Assembly (NCBI GenBank): GCA_916720425.1
Contig: CAKARD010000084.1
Location: 1 to 5,752, forward strand
Reading direction: 5' to 3'
Origin: an uncultured Kingella sp.
GTDB taxonomy: Bacteria; Pseudomonadota; Gammaproteobacteria; Burkholderiales; Neisseriaceae
DNA: 5,752 nt
Shown here: in pieces, positions 5,593 to 5,752 of the stretch
Layout: each line of letters begins with the position of its first letter
How positions within the stretch are numbered: position 1 is the stretch's first letter
The notes under the pieces: generated by a model
What the model was told of the DNA's origin: nothing
Database searches by the model: none
The model's input: only the letters and a program-made list of their open reading frames with translations
Made by a program: the position numbers and the translations under genes

Positions 5593-5752
5593 TTAAGAAG
5601 GGGTATTACTACGTGGGCCATAGCCTTGTATGCGCCATTTACCGTTTTTCTTAACCATGTAAATGTCTTGTTCATAAGCATCTGCTCCTTTTTTCTTATG
5701 AAAATCAATACGACAAGTAAAAACGCTATCAGTAAGCCCACCTTTGGTGCGG
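5593..5752 (-). CDS. C-terminal end of an unidentified small protein, 5' part outside window
   Basis: On the minus strand a frame is open from the window edge to a TAA at 5593-5595, giving 52 residues that start RTKGGLTDSVF and end with GYGPRSNTPS. Visible features are one cysteine (in FTCRIDF), a Lys-rich turn (HKKKGAD) and the strand-like DIYMVKKNGKWRIQGYG. The last motif, a charged loop followed by GKWRI and an aromatic/Gly end, is typical of the final beta-strands of small NTF2-like or DUF4878-like exported proteins, but this is pattern recall and not a firm assignment. The amino-acid pattern and codon use look like real coding sequence. It ends 16 nt before the lipoprotein start, so the two probably share a transcript and perhaps an envelope location. 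Confidence 0.65.
   Translation of the reverse strand, partial: RTKGGLTDSVFTCRIDFHKKKGADAYEQDIYMVKKNGKWRIQGYGPRSNTPS

Noticed and set aside
1..5752. Classical neisserial DNA uptake sequences (GCCGTCTGAA-type)
   Set aside because: No copy was seen on either strand by eye; the CCTGAA occurrences lie in coding or remnant sequence and lack the flanking bases.

Overview
The window is an AT-rich chromosomal segment that looks bacterial. I judge it most likely to be a betaproteobacterium of the Neisseriaceae or a close relative. This rests on remembered resemblance of the MetG protein (long near-identical stretches around KMSKS and in the C-terminal domain), the YceI-like protein and the ParE C-terminus (MGKGEA...RR) to Neisseria-type sequences. 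No alignment was run, and no classical neisserial DNA uptake 12-mer is visible.

Layout, left to right. Positions 1-818 hold the 3' part of parE (topoisomerase IV subunit B). Directly after its stop lies a decayed fragment of a ChaA-type Ca2+(Na+)/H+ antiporter gene (about 821-1127), with at least one frameshift, an internal loss and the N-terminal part missing. A tight plus-strand gene group follows: a flavin reductase-family gene (1117-1683), a 51-codon small membrane protein (1702-1857), and speD (1854-2264), which overlaps the small gene by ATGA. Next comes yceI (2367-2930), encoding a secreted lipocalin-like protein, with its own possible promoter and a strong RBS. A long 53-nt hairpin sits between yceI and metG. 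The complete metG (3051-5096, methionyl-tRNA synthetase) ends at a bidirectional terminator. Beyond it, on the minus strand, are a small lipoprotein resembling surface-adhesin E proteins (5130-5576) and the C-terminal end of an upstream gene (5593-5752), 16 nt away and probably in the same operon.

parE and metG are housekeeping genes. The accessory interest lies in the flavin reductase / small membrane protein / speD group, where SpeD has all its processing residues but no spermidine synthase gene is visible. The antiporter remnant and the hairpin before metG are also notable. I see no phage, CRISPR, insertion sequence, tRNA or rRNA, and no convincing new defence or mobile system.
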